Shown here piece after piece: positions 46,111 to 57,397 of a DNA stretch of 64,000 bases; the first letter of the stretch is position 1, and each line of letters opens with the position of its first letter. The stretch is from Serinicoccus chungangensis. Its GTDB lineage: Bacteria; Actinomycetota; Actinomycetes; Actinomycetales; Dermatophilaceae. Made by a program: the position numbers and the translations under genes. The notes beneath the pieces were generated by a model that was not told the origin of the DNA, did no database searches, and saw only the letters and a list, made by a program, of their open reading frames with translations. The stretch is from the NCBI RefSeq assembly GCF_001483745.1, contig NZ_LQBL01000028.1, positions 538,379 through 602,378 on the forward strand. Reading direction: 5' to 3'.

Positions 46111-47514
46111 TCAGTCGCGGGTCCGGCGGCGCGGCCACCAGCGCGAGCGCGCGGCGTCCACGGAGCTGCGACGCCCGCTGACCAGATGGGCCAGGGTGCG
46201 GATGGACTCGCGCGCCGGGCTGGAGGGGCGTGCCTCGGCGAGGGTATGCCCGTGGAGCAGGGCCGCGTCCACGGCGTCGCGGTCCTCGGGGACGAGGTGC
46301 ACCTGGCCCACCCCGGCGAAGCGCCGCAGGGTCTCGGTGATCCGCCGGCCGGGCTCGGGACCGACCGGTCCGGGGCGCACCCGCGTCACCACCACCTGGG
46401 CCTTCGCCCTGGTGAGCCCGGGCAGCTGGTCGACGCACCGGACGAGCCGCTGCAGGCCCACCGGGTCGCCGGTGCCGACCACCAGCACCCGGTCGGCGTC
46501 CTCCAGCGCGGCGAGCGCGGCCCCGTTGCGCCGCGGTGCGCTGGTGTCGAAGGACAGCTCCTCGTCCTGCTCGACCGTCGGCGCGACGTCGACCACCACC
46601 CAGCGGGCCACCGACCGGGCCTGCTGGAGGATGTCCGCCAGGGCGCTCTCCCGCAGCTCGGTCCACCGGTCGGCGCGGGGCAGCCCGGTAAGGACGAGCA
46701 GCCCCGGGCGCACCCGCGGGGCGAGGCGCAGGAGATGGTCGGCGTCCAGGGTGCCCTGGTCGGCGGCACGGGCGGCGGCCGCGACCCCCGGCGACTCGTC
46801 GAGCACGGCCAGCGCCTGCGCCACGCCCGCACCGTAGGTGTCCGCGTCCACGAGGAGGACCGGCGTCGTCACCGACGCCAGCTCGGCGGCGAGGTTGACG
46901 GCGACGGTGGTGCGGCCGGTGCTCCCGTGCGGCCCCCACACCACCACGACCTCGCCCTCGGGCGTGGCGTCCTGCCGGGTCAGCTCCTCCTGGTCCGTCC
47001 CCAGGGCCCGGTCCGGCCCGGGGTGGTCCTGCTGCACCCCCTGCGGACCGGCCTCGACGAGCAGGGCGGCCGGGTCGGGCGCCGGCCCGGGCCCGGGGCC
47101 GGGCCCGGCGGGCCCGGGTCCACCGGCCCCCGCCGCTCCGCGGTCGTCCTCGGGGGCGTCCGCCCGCCCCAGCGCGGCGAGCACCGCGTCGAGCTCCGGG
47201 GTGCTGCTCTCGACCTCCAGCACCGAGGTCACGCCGCGGCGGTGCAGGGTGCGCGCCGCCTCCGGGTCGTCGCGCGGATGCACGCCCACCACGTGCGCGC
47301 CCGCGGCACCCAGACCCAGCACCGCGTCCCGGTCCAGACCACGCAGGTCGTGCGAGACGAGGACGACGTCCGCCAGGCCCGCCCGGGTGACGCCCATCAG
47401 CTCGGGCAGGTCGGCGCACCGGCGCACCAGCCGCACCTGGGTGGACCCGGCCAGCAGGGCCGCGACCTGGCTCTCCCACCGGGGGGCCACGGCGGTGACC
47501 AGCGGACGGCTCAC
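46111..47514 (-). CDS. CpaE-like MinD/ParA-type ATPase
   Basis: 467 residues from the GTG at 47514, overlapping the previous stop as GTGA. A response-regulator-like N-terminal domain (VVLVSHDLRGLDRDAVLGLGAAGAHVVGVHPRDD) leads through a Pro/Gly linker to a deviant Walker ATPase: VWGPHGSTGRTTVAVNLAAEL, VLLVDADTYG, VVVDVAPTVEQ. Both Lys residues of the usual K-GG-x-GKT are replaced. CpaE proteins localise Flp/Tad pilus machinery, but no Tad genes are next to it; only the CpaB-like gene precedes it. Confidence 0.82.
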   Translation of the reverse strand: MSRPLVTAVAPRWESQVAALLAGSTQVRLVRRCADLPELMGVTRAGLADVVLVSHDLRGLDRDAVLGLGAAGAHVVGVHPRDDPEAARTLHRRGVTSVLEVESSTPELDAVLAALGRADAPEDDRGAAGAGGPGPAGPGPGPGPAPDPAALLVEAGPQGVQQDHPGPDRALGTDQEELTRQDATPEGEVVVVWGPHGSTGRTTVAVNLAAELASVTTPVLLVDADTYGAGVAQALAVLDESPGVAAAARAADQGTLDADHLLRLAPRVRPGLLVLTGLPRADRWTELRESALADILQQARSVARWVVVDVAPTVEQDEELSFDTSAPRRNGAALAALEDADRVLVVGTGDPVGLQRLVRCVDQLPGLTRAKAQVVVTRVRPGPVGPEPGRRITETLRRFAGVGQVHLVPEDRDAVDAALLHGHTLAEARPSSPARESIRTLAHLVSGRRSSVDAARSRWWPRRRTRD

Positions 47515-48194
47515 CCGCCCTGCTCCCCCTGGGTGCGGGGTGCCGGGACCAGGGTGAGCCGCGCATCCTGGTCCACGGCCGCGATGACGTCGCCCACCCG
47601 GTCTGCCGGGACGACGAGGGCCACCGGGGTGCGCCCCAGGGACGCCCCCAGCCCCCCGGCCTGGTCGGTCACGCGGTCGACGACCGCCCCCGGCAGCAGC
47701 AGCTCGGGGTCCTCGTAGACCTCGCCGGCGGCCTCCGCGTCGCGCCGGCTCACCCACACGTCCACCTCCGTGCCGACCTGCAGGCCGCCGACGGTCGAGG
47801 CGTCCACGGGCACGTTGACCGTCTTGTCCAGCGCCTGCCGCTGCGTGCCGACCGCGGCCGCGGGCACGATCTCCCCGGCCGCGACCCGGCGCAGGAGGTA
47901 GGTGCCGCCCGCCACCGGGTCGGTGGCGTCCAGGTAGTGCTCCGCCGAGTCCCCGAGCCGCACCTGGACGGTGACCAGGTCGCCGTCCGCGAGCGGCTGG
48001 CCGGGCAGCAGGTCGCGGGCCGCCGCGTAGACCGGCCGGGTGTCGTCGAGGCCGGACACCAGGCGGGCGCCCCCGGCCACCGAGAGCACCACCAGCAGCA
48101 CGCCCACGACCAGGCGGAGGTCACGCCACCCGGGCGCCTGCAACCGGCGGGCGGTGCGCCCCGGCCCGTCCTGCGTCGTCGCCGTCGGTCCCAT
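47511..48194 (-). CDS. SAF domain protein (CpaB/RcpC-like)
   Basis: 227 residues from the ATG at 48194 (AAGGGGG upstream, -10 TATCGT at 48231-48236). One N-terminal membrane helix (LRLVVGVLLVVLSVAGGARLV), then the SAF domain (VYAAARDLLPGQPLADGDLVTVQVRL...LLRRVAAGEIVPAAAVG) and a C-terminal extracellular part. CpaB-like proteins form the outer collar of Flp pili. Coupled to the CpaE-like gene. Confidence 0.83.
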   Translation of the reverse strand: MGPTATTQDGPGRTARRLQAPGWRDLRLVVGVLLVVLSVAGGARLVSGLDDTRPVYAAARDLLPGQPLADGDLVTVQVRLGDSAEHYLDATDPVAGGTYLLRRVAAGEIVPAAAVGTQRQALDKTVNVPVDASTVGGLQVGTEVDVWVSRRDAEAAGEVYEDPELLLPGAVVDRVTDQAGGLGASLGRTPVALVVPADRVGDVIAAVDQDARLTLVPAPRTQGEQGG

Positions 48195-48337
48195 CTCGAG
48201 GCCCCCTTCGTCCCTGTCGGCCCGAACGGCACGATAGCGCCCCCGGGCCCCACCGCACCTCTGGTCGTCCACAGGCACGTCGGGGCGCGCGGAGGAATCC
48301 GTACCATCGTGGTCAGGACCGACGAGAGGAGACCCGC

Positions 48338-48553
48338 GTGGCCGGGCCCAGATTCCTGACCCTCACCGACGTGGCGGACACCCTCAACGTGTCCCTGTCG
48401 CAGGTCAAGGCCCTCGTGCGGTCCGGGGACCTGCCCGGGGTCAAGCTGGGCGGTCGGGGCGTGTGGCGGGTCGAGGCCGCCGAGCTGGAGGCGTACATCC
48501 AGCGCATGTACACCCGGACCCGCGAGTCCCTGCACCTGGGTGACGGGCCCTGA
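48338..48553 (+). CDS. Helix-turn-helix (excisionase/MerR-like) DNA-binding protein
   Basis: 71 residues from a GTG at 48338 with AGGAG 8 bp upstream; -10 TACCAT at 48302-48307. The winged helix is FLTLTDVADTLNVSLSQVKALVRSGDLPGVKLGGRGVWRVEAAELEAYIQRMY, as in the excisionase-type HTH family. No integrase or att site is nearby, so it is probably a small chromosomal regulator. It is divergent from the SAF/CpaE operon. Confidence 0.85.
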   Translation: MAGPRFLTLTDVADTLNVSLSQVKALVRSGDLPGVKLGGRGVWRVEAAELEAYIQRMYTRTRESLHLGDGP

Positions 48554-48572
48554 GGCATCACCCGGAGCCCGG

Positions 48573-49118
48573 TCAGAGCCGCTGCACCATCGCGATGGTG
48601 CTGTAGGGCAGGGCCACCACGCCGCGGACCGCGCCCGGTCGGCGCGGCTCGTCGTCCGCGTGCCGCGCCAGGTCCAGGTGGTCGGCGAGGGCCCGGTCCA
48701 CGGTGCCGCTCAGGTGGTCCCCGCCCTGGTCGAACACCCGCACCCGCGCCCGGTCCCGGCTCAGCGCGCGCACCGCGTGGCGCAGGCCGTAGCGGCGTGG
48801 CCGGTCGTCCACCCGGCCGCTGAGCCCCTCGACCGAGAGCAGGGCCGCGGTCGCGACCAGACGTTCCTGGTATGCGGAGGCGCGCACCTCGTGCGCCAGC
48901 ACCCAGTCCGGGCCCACGTCGACCAGACGGGCCTCGAGGGCACCGACCCCGCGGACCCCCAGGCGCAGCACCCGCCCGACATCGGCGGCCAGCCGGTCCC
49001 CCAGGACGACACGACCGTGCTCGGCCCGGGTGTGCTCGGCGGCCTCCGCCGCCCGCTCCCGCCGCTCCCAGTCCGCCTGCTGGCCCTCGAGGTCCGCGAA
49101 GAGCTGCTCCCAGCGCAT
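48573..49118 (-). CDS. Conserved hypothetical protein
   Basis: 181 residues from the ATG at 49118 (-10-like CACCAT 6 bp upstream). The N-terminus is a charged coiled coil (MRWEQLFADLEGQQADWERRERAAEAAEHTRAEHGRVVLGDRL), followed by a small-barrel-like region (VLRLGVRGVGALEARLVDVGPDWVLAHEV), and an ending VVALPYSTIAMVQRL. It looks like a common actinobacterial uncharacterised family; the barrel could bind RNA, but this is a guess. Convergent with the HTH gene. Confidence 0.7.
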   Translation of the reverse strand: MRWEQLFADLEGQQADWERRERAAEAAEHTRAEHGRVVLGDRLAADVGRVLRLGVRGVGALEARLVDVGPDWVLAHEVRASAYQERLVATAALLSVEGLSGRVDDRPRRYGLRHAVRALSRDRARVRVFDQGGDHLSGTVDRALADHLDLARHADDEPRRPGAVRGVVALPYSTIAMVQRL

Positions 49119-49270
49119 CCCCCCATGGTGCCAGGACACCCGGCTCCGGGTGCCCGTCGTCCACAGGTCTTGACGCCCGGGCAGGACCGCTCGTAGATTG
49201 CCGTCATCGGACACAAACGCACGCAAACAGACGCATCGTGACTCATCGGCACGGTGGAGGGGGGGACGGC

Positions 49271-50062
49271 ATGGACACCAGAGGGGGGCAGGTCGGCGGC
49301 TCGCCGGTCGGCTGGCGGGCCAGCGCCTGGGGCAGCGGCGCAGCCGCCGCAGCGTTGGTGACGGCGGGGGTGCTGGGACGGCAGGCGACGACCACGTGGT
49401 CGACCGGCGGCAGCACGGACCCGGGCACACCCGTGCTGGGGGCCGTGCTCACCCTCGCGACCGCCCTGCTCCTGTGGGTGGGCGCGGTGCTGCTCGTCGC
49501 CGCCTGGCGGGTGCGTCCCACCGGCTCCGCGCCCTCCCGGCCACCCACCTCGGCCTCGGTCCGCGTCGCCACGTCGCTGCTCGTCCTGATCGCGACGGGC
49601 GCCGGCAGCACCGGGGCCGTCGCCGCTCCCGTCTGCGCCACGGCCCCGAGCGGTGCGCAGGACCGCGATGCCGATCACCGCGACGCCGGGCACCGCGACG
49701 AGGCGCACGGGGCCGCACCGGACGGTCCGGTGACCGCGCCCCCCGAGCACGTGCACGTGCCCCTCCCGGGGTGGACCCCGGCTCCGGCGTCCACCCGGCC
49801 CGCGGCCCGCGGTCAGGTCGACCTGGTGGGCGGGCGCGCCGCCGGGCAGTGGGACCTGCCGGAGCACGTCGTCGTCCGGCGGGGAGACACCCTGTGGGAC
49901 CTGGCCGCCCGACACCTGGGGCCTCAGGCCACGTCCGCCGACATCGCGCAGGAGTGGCCACGGTGGCACGCCGCGAACCTCGCCACCATCGGCCCGGACC
50001 CGGACCTCATCCTCCCCGGTCAGGAGCTCACCGTGCCCGGCACCGCGGAGGGCGGGCGATGA
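49271..50062 (+). CDS. Membrane-anchored LysM domain protein
   Basis: 263 residues from the ATG at 49271 with a G-rich ribosome site (GGAGGGGGGGAC). Three membrane segments (SGAAAAALVTAGVLG, GAVLTLATALLLWVGAVLLVAAW, VATSLLVLIATGAGSTGAVAA), a His/Asp-rich linker (DRDADHRDAGHRDEAHG), then a C-terminal LysM motif (VVVRRGDTLWDLAARHLGP...LILPGQELTVP). It should bind peptidoglycan on the outer face. The stop overlaps the next ATG. Confidence 0.85.
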   Translation: MDTRGGQVGGSPVGWRASAWGSGAAAAALVTAGVLGRQATTTWSTGGSTDPGTPVLGAVLTLATALLLWVGAVLLVAAWRVRPTGSAPSRPPTSASVRVATSLLVLIATGAGSTGAVAAPVCATAPSGAQDRDADHRDAGHRDEAHGAAPDGPVTAPPEHVHVPLPGWTPAPASTRPAARGQVDLVGGRAAGQWDLPEHVVVRRGDTLWDLAARHLGPQATSADIAQEWPRWHAANLATIGPDPDLILPGQELTVPGTAEGGR

Positions 50063-50589
50063 GCGGGACGACCAGGACCCCCGGCGTGCTGCACCTCCGG
50101 CTCCTCGCGGTCCCGGAGCCCCCTGCGGAGGGCACCGACTGGACCCACGCCGGGAGCGGGCCCGCACCGCACGGCGAGGACTACGTGCAGGGGACCCTCG
50201 CGGTCGACTTCCGCCACGGGGCCTACGACAGCTACTTCGGCCCGCAGGCCACCGGCACCGACGACCTCCCGGAGGCCCGCGCCTGGGCGGTCCGGATGGT
50301 CCGGGCCCTGCTGGAGATCTGCGCCGGCACCCGGCCCGTGGACCAGCTCTCCCGCTGGCTGGCGCCCGAGGTCCGCGACCGCGTCGCCCGTCGGTCGACG
50401 CTGGCCCGCCGGCGGGGCCGGTGCCGCAGCGGCCCGCCCGTCGTCCGCGCCCTCCTGACCTGCCACCCCGCCGACGGGGTGTGCGAGGTCGCGGCGGTCG
50501 TCCACCTCGACGGCAGGGTGCGCGCCCTGGCCCTGCGCATGAGCGGCGTCGACGGGCGGTGGGTCATCACCGCCCTGGAGCTGGGCTAG
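50059..50589 (+). CDS. Rv3235 family protein
   Basis: 176 residues from the ATG at 50059, overlapping the LysM gene stop (ATGA). The family core is WAVRMVRALLEICAGTRPVDQLSRWLAPEVRDRVARRSTLARRRG, followed by VVRALLTCHPADGVCEVAAVVHLDGRVRALALRM. It corresponds to the Rv3235-like proteins found near secA in actinobacteria. Function unknown. Convergent with secA. Confidence 0.85.
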   Translation: MSGTTRTPGVLHLRLLAVPEPPAEGTDWTHAGSGPAPHGEDYVQGTLAVDFRHGAYDSYFGPQATGTDDLPEARAWAVRMVRALLEICAGTRPVDQLSRWLAPEVRDRVARRSTLARRRGRCRSGPPVVRALLTCHPADGVCEVAAVVHLDGRVRALALRMSGVDGRWVITALELG

Positions 50590-50591
50590 GT

Positions 50592-50613
50592 CTGACCGGT
50601 CGGCCCGGACCGG

Positions 50614-50617
<4 letters not shown>
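50592..50617. terminator. Bidirectional terminator between the Rv3235-family gene and secA
   Basis: CTGACCGGTC (50592-50601) and GACCGGTCAG (50608-50617) form a 10-bp perfect stem with a GGCCCG loop. It includes the secA stop codon. Confidence 0.7.
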
Positions 50618-53352
<2,735 letters not shown>

Positions 53353-53370
53353 GCGTCTAGGCTAGCGGGC

Positions 53371-55209
53371 ATGGCTGAGGATGCCGCATCGAGCGTGGGG
53401 CCGGTGCGCCAGCAGAAGGGGTGGCGGATCGTGCCGCCGCACGAGGGGCACCTCGCGCTGCTGCTCGACCTGGGGGCCGACGGGGAGGCGCGCCGGTGGG
53501 GTGACGCCGTGCCCGTCCGGGACCCCGGCGCTGCGCGGGCGTGGGTGGCGGTCGCCCGCGACGGGTGGGCCGGCCGGCACCGCTGGGCCCCGCGGCGCTG
53601 GGTCGTGGAGGGGTCCGCCGGGGTGGCGACCGGGCCGGGTGCGGACGAGGTATGGCGTCCGGCCGGCATCGTGGAGTACCGCCCGGACGGCCACGGCGGC
53701 GCCGAGGTCGGGTACGCCGTCCACCCGGACCACCGTGGTCACGGGGTCGCCACGCGAGCGCTGGGGCTGGCCCTGGACCACGCCTTCGGCGAGGACGACG
53801 TGGTCCTCGCCCGCTGGCGTGCCGAGGTCGGCCACTGGGCCTCCCGGCGGGTCGCCTGGCGGCTGGGGTTCTCGGCGCCGGTGCAGGTCCGGGGGCTGCT
53901 GCCGGGGTGGGACCAGGACACCGCGCCCCGCGACGGATGGCTGGCCACGCTGCACCGGGACGACCCGCGGGAGCCGGCACACCCGTGGCGCGAGATCCCC
54001 GTCCTGACCGAGCAGGACGCCGACGTCCGGCTGCGTCCGTGGCGGGCCGACGCCGACGACACGGCGGCGCTGATGTCGGTGGACGACGTCGCCCGGCAGT
54101 TCGTCGGGCCGGTCCTGCCCGGGGCCGGTGAGGAGGCCGTGCGGGCCTGGACCAGGGCCCGGCGGGAGTCGGCGCTGCTCGGGCACGGCCTGAGCTGGTG
54201 CATCGCCGACGCCCGCTCCGACGTGGCGCTCGGGGGCATCTCCCTCTTCGACCTGCTGGACCCCTTCGCCCACGGGTGCGCCGAGGTGGGCTACTGGCTC
54301 CTCCCCGCCGGCCGGGGGCGCGGGGCGGTGACCCGGGCGTTGCGCCTCGTCACCCGGTACGCCGTGGCCGAGCTCGGCGTGCACCGGGTCCTCGCCCAGA
54401 CCGACGAGCGCAACGACGCCTCGCACCGCGCGCTCCTGCGCGCCGGCTTCCGGTGGACGGTCACCGAGCCGCGGTCGTGCGTCTACGCCGCCGGGGGTGA
54501 GCAGCACGGCACCGCCCGCTTCGCGCTGCTCGACGACGAGGGCCGGTCCCCCGGGCCGCCGGGTCCTCCCCCTGCTGTGGTGGCCGCGGGGCACCCGCCC
54601 GCGTCCTCCGGCACGACCCCGGACCCCCCGGTGCCGCGGGCGCCGGTCCCGACGCTGCGCGCCGACCCCCTGGTGCTGCGCCCCTGGCGCACCGGGGACG
54701 AGGACCGGGTCGTCGAGGCGGTGACCGACCCGCTCACCCGGCAGTACCTCCCCGAGCTGCCCGACCCGTACGGCCGCCCCGAGGCGGCCTCTTTCCTCGA
54801 GGCCTGTGCCGAGGCGAGCGCGCGCGGCGAGCGGCTCACCTGGGCGGTGGCGGACGCGGCCGACGACCGGGTGCTGGGCGCGGTCAGCCTCACCCGGACG
54901 TCCGCCTCGGGAGCGCCCGGGGAGATCGGCTACTGGGCCCACCCGGACGCGCGCGGCCGCGGCCTGACCACGGCCGCGGTGCGCGCGGTCGTCCGGTATG
55001 CCCTCGCGCCGGTGGCCGGGGAGGGCCTGGGCCTGCGACGGGTCTGGGTGCAGGCGGCGGAGGGCAACCTGGCCAGCCGGCGCGTCGCGGTGGCGGCGGG
55101 GCTGCGCGAGGTGGGGCGGGACCGTCAGGCCGAGGTCCTGCGCGACGGGACCGTCGAGGACCTGGTGCGGCTGGACCTGCTGGCGCAGGAGCTGCCGAGC
55201 CCCACGTGA
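53371..55209 (+). CDS. Triple GNAT-domain acetyltransferase
   Basis: 612 residues from the ATG at 53371, 7 bp after the -10 TAGGCT (53358-53363). Three GNAT units are read in order: about 1-205 (AEVGYAVHPDHRGHGVATRAL), about 215-395 (AEVGYWLLPAGRGRGAVTRALRL) and about 430-605 (GEIGYWAHPDARGRGLTTAAVRA). Each contains the acetyl-CoA-binding R-G-x-G core. A Pro-rich linker separates units 2 and 3. GNAT proteins usually have one or two domains. The substrate is unknown; the units may acetylate amino groups of peptides, antibiotics or metabolites. Confidence 0.88.
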   Translation: MAEDAASSVGPVRQQKGWRIVPPHEGHLALLLDLGADGEARRWGDAVPVRDPGAARAWVAVARDGWAGRHRWAPRRWVVEGSAGVATGPGADEVWRPAGIVEYRPDGHGGAEVGYAVHPDHRGHGVATRALGLALDHAFGEDDVVLARWRAEVGHWASRRVAWRLGFSAPVQVRGLLPGWDQDTAPRDGWLATLHRDDPREPAHPWREIPVLTEQDADVRLRPWRADADDTAALMSVDDVARQFVGPVLPGAGEEAVRAWTRARRESALLGHGLSWCIADARSDVALGGISLFDLLDPFAHGCAEVGYWLLPAGRGRGAVTRALRLVTRYAVAELGVHRVLAQTDERNDASHRALLRAGFRWTVTEPRSCVYAAGGEQHGTARFALLDDEGRSPGPPGPPPAVVAAGHPPASSGTTPDPPVPRAPVPTLRADPLVLRPWRTGDEDRVVEAVTDPLTRQYLPELPDPYGRPEAASFLEACAEASARGERLTWAVADAADDRVLGAVSLTRTSASGAPGEIGYWAHPDARGRGLTTAAVRAVVRYALAPVAGEGLGLRRVWVQAAEGNLASRRVAVAAGLREVGRDRQAEVLRDGTVEDLVRLDLLAQELPSPT

Positions 55210-55255
55210 GCGCGACCGCTCCGGTGCCCGCCACGCCCGCGGCGGGTCGACCCGC

Positions 55256-56461
55256 TCAGACCGGGAGGTCGACCCTCCCCAGCCCCAACCAGCCGGCCAT
55301 CGTCTCCAGCTCGTCGACCAACCGGGGGGCGGCGTGCGCCATGTCGACGCCCTGCTCCCAGTGGACGGCCCGCGCGCGGAGCACCCCGGCCTCCCGGTCC
55401 GCCTTGAGGTCGACCCGCCCCACGAGGTGCTCGTCGAGCAGGAAGGGCAAGACGTAGTAGCCGTGCACCCGCTGCGGCGCGGGGACGTAGATCTCGAGCC
55501 GGTAGCGGAAGCCCCAGAGCTGCTCCACCCGCTCGCGCTGCCAGACGAGGGAGTCGAACGGGCTCAGCAGGGCGGCGCCCTCCACCCGCCGAGGGCGTCG
55601 CGCCCCGGGGTCCAGCCACACCGGGCGGTCCCACCCGTCGACGTGCACCCGCTCGGCCCGTCCCTGCGCCTCGAGCCTCGCGAGGGCCGCCGTCACGACC
55701 GGCCCGCGCACCCGGAAGTAGTCGGCCAGGCAGCGGGCGCTGCCCAGACCGTGCGCCCGCAGCGCGACGGCCAGCAGCTCCACCACCGACTCCAGCTCCC
55801 CGGGAGCGTCCGGCTCGCCGGGCGCACGCCGCAGGACCTCCGGGGGGAGCACCCGCTCGGGACAGGCATACCGCCGCTCGAACTGGCTGGTCCGCGCGGC
55901 GCTGGTCAGCTCGCCGGTCGCGAAGAGCGACTCCAGGGAGGTCTTGACCGCCGACCAGTTCCACCCCCAGTGGTCGGTGCGGCGGGTCGCGCCGTGGGGC
56001 AGGTGCACCTCGACCTCACGGGCGGTGAGCGGCCCGTGCTCCGCCACCACCTCGCCGACCGCCTCCAGCAGGCCGGGGTGCTCGTCCCGCAGCTGCTCGC
56101 GGCGCGCGAGGACGCGGGGGCGGCGCATCCGGAAGCCGAGGAGGGGCCAGGTCTCCAGCGGCACGAGCGACGCCTCGTGCGCCCAGACCTCGACCATGCG
56201 GCGGCCCGCGCGGGCACCGCCCCGCACTCCTGCGCCGTCCCGCATACGGTCCAGCGACGCGGTGTCGTAGGCGCCGAGGCGGGAGAAGAACGGCAGGTAG
56301 TGGCTGCGGGCGAGGACGTTGACGCTGTCGATCTGGACGACGCCGAGACGCTCCAGGACGCCGGTGAGCCGGCGCGCGCCCGGGTCCTGCGGACGGGCCC
56401 GGTCGAAGCCCTGGGCGGCGAGCGCGACACGACGGGCCTGCGCCGGGGTGAGGGTCAGCAC
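55256..56461 (-). CDS. YcaQ/AlkX-family DNA glycosylase (winged-helix)
   Basis: About 401 residues from a GTG at 56461 (AGGGTGG upstream); a GTG 9 bp earlier (56470) is possible. The HTH_42 family features are LTPAQARRVALAAQGF, VVQIDSVNVLARSHYLPFFSRLG, WAHEASLVPLETWP and the catalytic-type QxR/W region VWQRERVEQLWGFRYRLEIYVP. Members include E. coli YcaQ, which unhooks interstrand crosslinks. Here the role in crosslink repair is inferred from the family. Confidence 0.87.
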   Translation of the reverse strand: MLTLTPAQARRVALAAQGFDRARPQDPGARRLTGVLERLGVVQIDSVNVLARSHYLPFFSRLGAYDTASLDRMRDGAGVRGGARAGRRMVEVWAHEASLVPLETWPLLGFRMRRPRVLARREQLRDEHPGLLEAVGEVVAEHGPLTAREVEVHLPHGATRRTDHWGWNWSAVKTSLESLFATGELTSAARTSQFERRYACPERVLPPEVLRRAPGEPDAPGELESVVELLAVALRAHGLGSARCLADYFRVRGPVVTAALARLEAQGRAERVHVDGWDRPVWLDPGARRPRRVEGAALLSPFDSLVWQRERVEQLWGFRYRLEIYVPAPQRVHGYYVLPFLLDEHLVGRVDLKADREAGVLRARAVHWEQGVDMAHAAPRLVDELETMAGWLGLGRVDLPV

Positions 56462-56487
56462 GGGGACCACCCTGCCAGGGACCGGTG

Positions 56488-56539
56488 ACGCACCGGCCCC
56501 GGGGCCACCCCGTGCGGGTGGTCCCCGGGGCCGGTGCGT
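56488..56539. terminator. Terminator hairpin after hpf
   Basis: A 17-base arm starting ACGCACCGG plus CCACCC (56488-56510) pairs with GGGTGG, a one-base bulge and the complementary 17 bases (56516-56539). Loop CGTGC. It lies 23 bp after the hpf stop. No U-tract. Confidence 0.75.
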
Positions 56540-56561
56540 GGGGGCCGTGCGGACCCTGGTC

Positions 56562-57284
56562 TCAGGAGGCGACCGCCTGGGTCCGCTCCCCCGTGCCGGC
56601 CTGCGACGGGACCGCGTGCGCGTCGCCGTCGGTGTCGCCGTCGGCCTCGACGCGGTCCAGGCGCAGCACGCCGTAGGACCAGCCGCGGCGGCGGTAGACC
56701 ACGCTCGGCCGGTCGGCGTCGGCGTCGTGGAAGAGGAAGAACTCGTGGCCGACCAGCTCCATCTGCGACAGCGCCTCGCCCACGGTCATGGGCGGGGACG
56801 CGTGCACCTTCTCGCGGATCTCGATGGGGCTGTTGCCGCGCGTCTGCAGGTCCTCGTCGACGGCCTCCTCGGGACTGCGCCCGGGCTCCTGCTCCTCGTC
56901 GGCGTCCTGCTCGGCGAGCGGGTCGGTGGGCAGCCCGAAGGTGGCCTCGGCGACGGAGGGAAGACGGTGCTTGCCGGTGTGGGACACCCGCCGCTTGTCA
57001 CCCAGCCGGCGCAGCCGCTCGGCCAGCTTGCCCATGGCGAGGTCCAGCGCGGCGTACTCCTCGTCCGCCGCGGCCTCGGCCCGGACCACGGTCCGGTGGA
57101 CGTAGCAGGTGATCTCGCAGCGCTCGGCCTCCTTGGCCTGGCGCGGGTTGGTCTCGCGGGTCAGCACCACCTCGGTGCGACGGACCCGGGGGGCCAGCTG
57201 CGGGACCTTGTCCAGCTTGTCCTCGATGTGGCGGCGGAAGCGCTCGGGCACGTCTCTCTTGCGACCAGTCACGCTGAGTTCCAT
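56562..57284 (-). CDS. hpf: Long ribosome hibernation promoting factor
   Basis: 240 residues from the ATG at 57284 (GGAGG 6 bp upstream). The N-terminal HPF/YfiA domain (MELSVTGRKRDVPERFRRHIEDKLDKV and RAEAAADEEYAALDLAMGKLAERLRRLGDKR) is joined by a linker to the C-terminal dimerisation domain (SQMELVGHEFFLFHDADADRPSVVYRRRGWSYGVLRL). It dimerises ribosomes in stationary phase. The stop of a small upstream ORF overlaps its ATG. Confidence 0.96.
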   Translation of the reverse strand: MELSVTGRKRDVPERFRRHIEDKLDKVPQLAPRVRRTEVVLTRETNPRQAKEAERCEITCYVHRTVVRAEAAADEEYAALDLAMGKLAERLRRLGDKRRVSHTGKHRLPSVAEATFGLPTDPLAEQDADEEQEPGRSPEEAVDEDLQTRGNSPIEIREKVHASPPMTVGEALSQMELVGHEFFLFHDADADRPSVVYRRRGWSYGVLRLDRVEADGDTDGDAHAVPSQAGTGERTQAVAS

Positions 57285-57388
57285 CAATAACCTCCATGCA
57301 AGACGGTGTGGTTCGGGGTATGGCGTCGGCGACGGCGCCTGCTCTCGACCGGCCTCACCCCCTCACGTCTGCTCGCGAGGTGCTCCAT
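57284..57388 (-). CDS. Leaderless upstream ORF coupled to hpf, 34 codons
   Basis: ATG at 57388 lies 6 bp after the -10 TAGTGT (57395-57400). The frame runs 34 codons (starts MEHLASRREG, Arg-rich middle, ends HGGY) and its TGA overlaps the hpf ATG as TGATG. Codons such as AGA, TAT, CAT and TTG are unlike those of neighbouring genes, so the peptide itself is unlikely to be conserved. It more likely couples hpf translation to ribosomes loading at the 5' end. The hpf ribosome site lies in its last codons. Confidence 0.45.
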   Translation of the reverse strand: MEHLASRREGVRPVESRRRRRRHTPNHTVLHGGY

Positions 57389-57397
57389 GAACCCACA

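Noticed and set aside
48338-48553. Excisionase marking a prophage or integrative element
   Set aside because: No integrase, att duplication, phage genes or codon-use change is visible around it.
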